Positions 5,866 to 9,167 of a stretch of 9,167 nucleotides of DNA are shown in pieces. Source of the DNA: Actinomycetota bacterium (GTDB lineage Bacteria; Actinomycetota; Geothermincolia; Fen-727; Anoxymicrobiaceae); the NCBI GenBank assembly GCA_003154635.1, contig PMDX01000116.1, positions 12,592-21,758 of the forward strand, written 5' to 3'. The position numbers and the translations under genes are program-made. Within the stretch, counting starts at the first letter, position 1. Each line of letters begins with the position of its first letter. The notes below the pieces were generated by a model. It was not told where the DNA came from and made no database searches. It worked only from the letters and a program-made list of their open reading frames with translations.

Positions 5866-6633
5866 ATGAAAATGGGTAAGCACAGGCGGGGTCGAGTCGG
5901 GATTGGATTGGTCGTTCTACTGGCGCTGGCTTTGATGACGGTCTACCTGGCGTCGTGCAGTGGGACGAGCTCCAAGAAGACCACCACGAGCTCCAAATCG
6001 ACCAAGCTCCCGCCGGGGACCACGGAATCGCAGGTGAAAGGAGCGTCGACTACCACCTCACAGGCGCAAAGCTCGCAGGCTTCTTCCAGCAGCACGAGCG
6101 GGACGAGCTCGACGGCGACAACGACCACGGCAACAACACCGTCCACATCGGCGGATCTCGTCGGAGCTCGCTTCACAGTTGTGAGCGCGACGAGGCTCAC
6201 CACTAACAAGAGCGTGATCTCCTCCAGCAGCCGCGAGGTCGCGGGTGATTACCTCAACGTAGAGCTCAAGGTCCAGAACGTCGGCACCGGGCTCGTCGAC
6301 CTGTCGGAGTACTCCTTCAGGCTGTACAGCCCCGGAATAGATGCGGACTCCTATTCCGACTACTACGGCACAACCACAACATATGGAGCGTACGTTACCA
6401 CCAACACTATTTCTGGAACGCTCATGGATTATACGAGCCTCGCCGCGGTCGCATACAAGGTCAAGATCGGCGAGGAGGTCGATAAGGTGTTCCTGTTCTA
6501 CGACCTCAACCCGCTGAACGTGGCCAAGAACGCCGGTGTGACCAAGGACAACACCTCCCTCATCATCAAGAAGGTCAGCGGCACGGACTACGGCGAGAAG
6601 GTGTCGATACCGTTGACTGGATACCCGGACTGA
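5866..6633 (+). CDS. Lipoprotein with Ser/Thr-rich tether and DUF4352-like domain
   Basis: Secreted, membrane-anchored protein of 255 residues. A basic start (KHRRGR), a hydrophobic core (about 11-27) and the lipobox LASC with Cys31 form a clear type II signal peptide, giving a mature N-terminal lipidated cysteine. Residues about 32-95 are almost wholly Ser/Thr/Ala/Gln with a few Lys, a flexible tether that could span a thick wall or carry O-glycans. From about 96 (DLVGARFTVVSATRL) to the end the pattern resembles DUF4352 immunoglobulin/telokin-like beta domains, including the signature core DYLNVELKVQNVGTGLVDLSEYSFRL (split here for reading: DYLNVELKVQNVG then the SFRLYSP strand). AAAGGA lies seven bases before the ATG. 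It precedes the ABC permease by 16 bases. In this setting it may be the extracytoplasmic partner or sensor of the transporter. Lipoprotein status is secure, the domain likely, the ligand unknown. Confidence 0.85.
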   Translation: MKMGKHRRGRVGIGLVVLLALALMTVYLASCSGTSSKKTTTSSKSTKLPPGTTESQVKGASTTTSQAQSSQASSSSTSGTSSTATTTTATTPSTSADLVGARFTVVSATRLTTNKSVISSSSREVAGDYLNVELKVQNVGTGLVDLSEYSFRLYSPGIDADSYSDYYGTTTTYGAYVTTNTISGTLMDYTSLAAVAYKVKIGEEVDKVFLFYDLNPLNVAKNAGVTKDNTSLIIKKVSGTDYGEKVSIPLTGYPD

Positions 6634-6649
6634 GAGGCAGGTCAGGCAG

Positions 6650-8209
6650 ATGAGAGTATTTCAAAGAGGATTCAGGAGTTTCCGGCGCAACCTCGTCAGG
6701 AACTTGATAGTGGTAGTTCTGCTGTTCGTGTGCCTCACCTTCTCCATGTCGATGCTCGCGGTCAAGCTGGCCGCGGACAGCCAGGTGCAGACGATCAAGC
6801 AGACCGTCGGTAACTACGCCGAGATAAAGATCAGCTCCGCATACCAGATGAAACAGTTCGAGGCGGAGCGCACAAAGACCGCGGCTGAGCGTTCAGCGGA
6901 GGCCCGCAGCTTGACCACCGCGCAGGAACAGGCCGACAGGGTAGCGAGCCTCGTGCCCGAGAAGCTGACCGATGCATTCGCCAAGGACCAGTACGTAAAG
7001 ACTTACGACAAGGTCCTCTCGACCAGTGTGACGCTGTCGGACATCACCAACACGAATATCCAGCAGCTCTTCCAGATCCGCGAGAACAACGGGCAGAGCG
7101 CGGGCGGGGCAGGCGGAGGAGGAGGCCTCGGAACCGGTGGTATGACGTCGAACAGCTTCTTCTTCTCCGGCAACACCAACGGGGCGTCTGCTTCCGACTT
7201 CACGACCGGTGCCAAGAAGCTCATCAAAGGCAGGTACTTCACATACGCGGATTACACCAACTCAAACCCGGTGGTGATGATAGAGAAGAACCTCGCGTCC
7301 CAGAACAGCCTGAAAATCGGCGATACGATCGAAGCCACCGTGAGCGGCGTGAGCGGTGTCGGCTCCACGATGGAGCTCAAGATAATCGGGATCTACAAGA
7401 CCGTTGAGTCGGAGTCCCAGAGCAAGAGCAGCTCCAGCTCCAGTAGTTCGCAGGCCGACTTCAACCCGGCGGGCAGCACGTTCTACGCACCGCTCTCCGT
7501 CGTTCAAAAGTTGAACAACACCGCGGGGTATGTCACGCTGGGCTCCTACTACTTCGACTCGGTCGACAACACCGCGGCGATCAAGGCTGCGTATAAGAAA
7601 GACGCCACCGGCACCACCAGCAAGTACCAGCTCTCGACGGACCTTTCCGATTACTCGTCGATAGCAGACCCGCTTCTCAAGGCAAGGAACACATCGGTAA
7701 TCGGCCTCTCCGGCGCACTGGGAGCCTGCGCGCTCATCATACTGCTGGCGATGGTCATCATAATCAGCAACCGCACGCGAGAGCTCGGTATCCTCAAGGC
7801 GATAGGCTCAACCGACAGGCAGGTTATAAGCCAGTTCGCTGTGGAGATACTGTGCGTCTGCATGGTGGCTATCATCCTGGCGATGGGAGCGACAGCGCTC
7901 ATTGGACAGAGCATGGGCAACTGGCTGCTTCCCAAGACGACGACGAAGACCACCACCCAGAGCAGTTCCAGCACGCCCGGCGGCGCGCCCGGCGGCATGA
8001 TGGGCAACCAGAACCAGTTGTACAAGGAAGGCAGCAGTTTCACAACCAGCTCATCCACCCAGAAGGCCGTCAAGCTGAACGTCGTCTACCGGGGGACGCT
8101 GTTCCTCTACGGGATCCTGATCCTGGTGGGGATAAGCCTGGTAGGAATGGCGATACCGGTGTTCTGGATAATCAGGTTAAGGCCCGCCAGGGTCCTGAGC
8201 ATGGAATGA
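6650..8209 (+). CDS. MacB/FtsX-type ABC transporter permease with low-complexity insertions
   Basis: Integral membrane subunit (519 residues) of a type VII (MacB/LolCE/FtsX-like) ABC complex, a class that usually moves or extracts molecules at the outer membrane face or transmits mechanical force instead of importing. One N-terminal membrane helix (about 18-40) is followed by a large extracytoplasmic domain (about 42-348), then three helices (about 351-373, 397-420, 483-507). The conserved cytoplasmic loop RTRELGILKAIGSTDRQV (375-392) is the FtsX-domain signature that contacts the ATPase; the tail RPARVLSME is also typical. Odd: the extracytoplasmic domain holds a Gly run (152-164) and a Ser run (258-267), and the loop between helices three and four, normally short, is enlarged to about 60 residues rich in Thr, Ser, Gly, Met and Gln (about 427-472). 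These resemble the tether of the upstream lipoprotein. The start is 16 bases after the lipoprotein stop; the ATPase gene follows after 10 bases. Confidence 0.9.
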   Translation: MRVFQRGFRSFRRNLVRNLIVVVLLFVCLTFSMSMLAVKLAADSQVQTIKQTVGNYAEIKISSAYQMKQFEAERTKTAAERSAEARSLTTAQEQADRVASLVPEKLTDAFAKDQYVKTYDKVLSTSVTLSDITNTNIQQLFQIRENNGQSAGGAGGGGGLGTGGMTSNSFFFSGNTNGASASDFTTGAKKLIKGRYFTYADYTNSNPVVMIEKNLASQNSLKIGDTIEATVSGVSGVGSTMELKIIGIYKTVESESQSKSSSSSSSSQADFNPAGSTFYAPLSVVQKLNNTAGYVTLGSYYFDSVDNTAAIKAAYKKDATGTTSKYQLSTDLSDYSSIADPLLKARNTSVIGLSGALGACALIILLAMVIIISNRTRELGILKAIGSTDRQVISQFAVEILCVCMVAIILAMGATALIGQSMGNWLLPKTTTKTTTQSSSSTPGGAPGGMMGNQNQLYKEGSSFTTSSSTQKAVKLNVVYRGTLFLYGILILVGISLVGMAIPVFWIIRLRPARVLSME

Positions 8210-8219
8210 GGTCTTAGAA

Positions 8220-8909
8220 ATGTCAGAGCAAGTGATCATAAACGCCACGGACGTCAACAAGACGTTCCAGGTGAAGGCTGGCGAGGTGAACGCGATCAAC
8301 TCCGTGAGCTTCACCGCGAACAGGGGCGAGGTTACCACGATCGTAGGGCCGTCGGGCTCGGGCAAGACAACCCTGCTATATGTGGTGGGCTCGCTCGAGA
8401 AACCCGAATCGGGGTCTATCGAGGTTGCGGGACGCGACATCCTCGACTCGGGGACCAACCTTGTCCGATACCGGCGGGAGAACATCGGGTTCGTGTTCCA
8501 GTTCTTTAACCTGGTCCCTACCCTGACCGCGCTCGAGAACGTGATGCTCCCGATGGACCTCGCTGGCATCCGGCCGGACGAACAGCGCAGACGCGCGACG
8601 GAGCTTCTTGACAGGATGGGAGTAAAAGACCGGTTGCTGAAGGCGAAGCCCACCAAGATGAGCGGAGGCGAGAACCAGCGAGTGGCCATCGCGAGAGCGT
8701 TGGCCAACGACCCGGACATCATTCTCGCGGATGAGCCGACCGGCAACCTCGATACCGCGACGGGCAGTACGGTGATCGACATCCTGTCCAGCCTGGCGCG
8801 CGAGAACGACAAATGCGTGCTCATGGTGACGCACGACGAGAGCATCCTCGCGGTTTCGGACAGGGCTTTCCATATGGTGGACGGCCAGTTGAGCGAGATC
8901 ATACTGTAG
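8220..8909 (+). CDS. ABC transporter ATPase, LolD/MacB type
   Basis: Cytoplasmic nucleotide-binding subunit of 229 residues that powers the permease encoded immediately upstream. All ATP-binding motifs are intact: Walker A GPSGSGKTT (43-51), Q-loop Gln94 in FVFQFFNLVPTLTALENV, ABC signature MSGGENQR (147-154; Met replaces the usual Leu and Asn the usual Gln), Walker B ILADEPTGNLD with catalytic Glu172 and D-loop Asp178, and H-loop His205 in MVTHD. The NLVPTLTALENVMLPM segment and the EPTGNLD motif are characteristic of the LolD/MacB/FtsE group. Length is normal for a stand-alone LolD-like subunit without the fused permease of Gram-negative MacB. The start is preceded by GAGG at eight bases, overlapping the permease stop region, which suggests translational linkage. 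Very confident as an ABC ATPase; the exact subfamily follows from motif style and context. Confidence 0.95.
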   Translation: MSEQVIINATDVNKTFQVKAGEVNAINSVSFTANRGEVTTIVGPSGSGKTTLLYVVGSLEKPESGSIEVAGRDILDSGTNLVRYRRENIGFVFQFFNLVPTLTALENVMLPMDLAGIRPDEQRRRATELLDRMGVKDRLLKAKPTKMSGGENQRVAIARALANDPDIILADEPTGNLDTATGSTVIDILSSLARENDKCVLMVTHDESILAVSDRAFHMVDGQLSEIIL

Positions 8910-8959
8910 GGATTTCGGCTTGCGTCGCAGCGGCGGCGGTTATAACGAAAGGGCTGGTG

Positions 8960-9167
8960 ATGAAAAAAGCATTGTGGCTGGTTCCAGTAGCCGTATTGCT
9001 CGTGGCGATCGTGGCCATCGCGGGTTGCGGCGGGTCGAGCGGCAAATCGACAACATCGAGCAAGGTGACAGAAGCATCGCTCGGAGCACCGATATATCCG
9101 GGGGCAACCCAGGTTGACATCTCCGCCGAGCGGTCGTCAGGCGGCCAGACTCCGCCTTCCATGAACG
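8960..9167 (+). CDS. Second lipoprotein of the ABC cassette, N-terminal part (cut by window end)
   Basis: Open frame of 69 codons from ATG 8960 running off the window. It encodes a signal peptide MKKALWLVPVAVLLVAIVAI followed by the lipobox IAGC with Cys23, so it should be lipidated and membrane-anchored. A short Gly/Ser/Thr/Lys-rich tether (about 24-37) leads into SLGAPIYPGATQVD, a motif resembling the start of the xGxPxYPGA proteins common among actinobacterial lipoproteins; that resemblance is from memory and tentative. AAAGG lies seven bases before the ATG. The gene starts 50 bases after the ATPase stop with no terminator visible between them, so it probably belongs to the same operon. 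The rest of the protein lies outside the window. Confidence 0.8.
   Translation, partial: MKKALWLVPVAVLLVAIVAIAGCGGSSGKSTTSSKVTEASLGAPIYPGATQVDISAERSSGGQTPPSMN

Noticed and set aside
6000..6160. Ser/Thr codon-rich tract as a DNA repeat or CRISPR-like array
   Set aside because: No regular unit or spacing at the nucleotide level; it simply encodes the low-complexity tether of the lipoprotein.
8177..8902. 241-codon minus-strand open frame
   Set aside because: It is the antisense shadow of the ABC ATPase, which has every expected motif.

Overview
The window is GC-rich with actinobacterial-looking coding. It most resembles a deep-branching, possibly anaerobic or thermophilic actinobacterial lineage (low-to-moderate confidence, inferred from protein style only). 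Clues are a STAS-like domain fused to a histidine kinase, lipoproteins with long Ser/Thr-rich tethers, and a relic of the tandem surface-protein repeat carrying ERAMYWNN and EWYxxEGxTGxGFD motifs. There are eight real protein genes (two cut by the window edges), one decayed repeat-protein fragment and three informative intergenic stretches.

Left part (1-3245). The 3' end of a pyruvate kinase gene runs rightward and converges, with a 12-base gap, on a leftward gene for a soluble sensor histidine kinase. Its likely start is ATG at 1946; the frame stays open to 2177, but that extension looks non-coding. A 471-base gene-free stretch (1947-2417) separates it from a leftward short-chain dehydrogenase of the 3-ketodihydrosphingosine reductase type, which points to lipid metabolism.

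Middle (3246-5370). A 315-base intergenic region carries a rightward relic of a surface repeat protein, interrupted by a frameshift. Next is a leftward GT-C (PMT/ArnT-like, family GT39) membrane glycosyltransferase. It is divergent from a MarR-type regulator, and the shared region of about 200 bases holds a consensus -10 box flanked by a 7-base inverted repeat, plus a direct repeat with an 11-base period.

Right part (5371-9167). A tightly spaced rightward cassette contains a MarR-family regulator, a DUF4352-like lipoprotein, a MacB/FtsX-type ABC permease with unusual Ser/Gly-rich insertions, a LolD/MacB-type ATPase and a second lipoprotein cut by the window end. It reads as one operon for a self-regulated, envelope-facing ABC system with two tethered extracytoplasmic lipoproteins and no MacA-like adaptor within the window. 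Substrate and signal cannot be read from the sequence. This cassette is the best candidate for an uncharacterised system.
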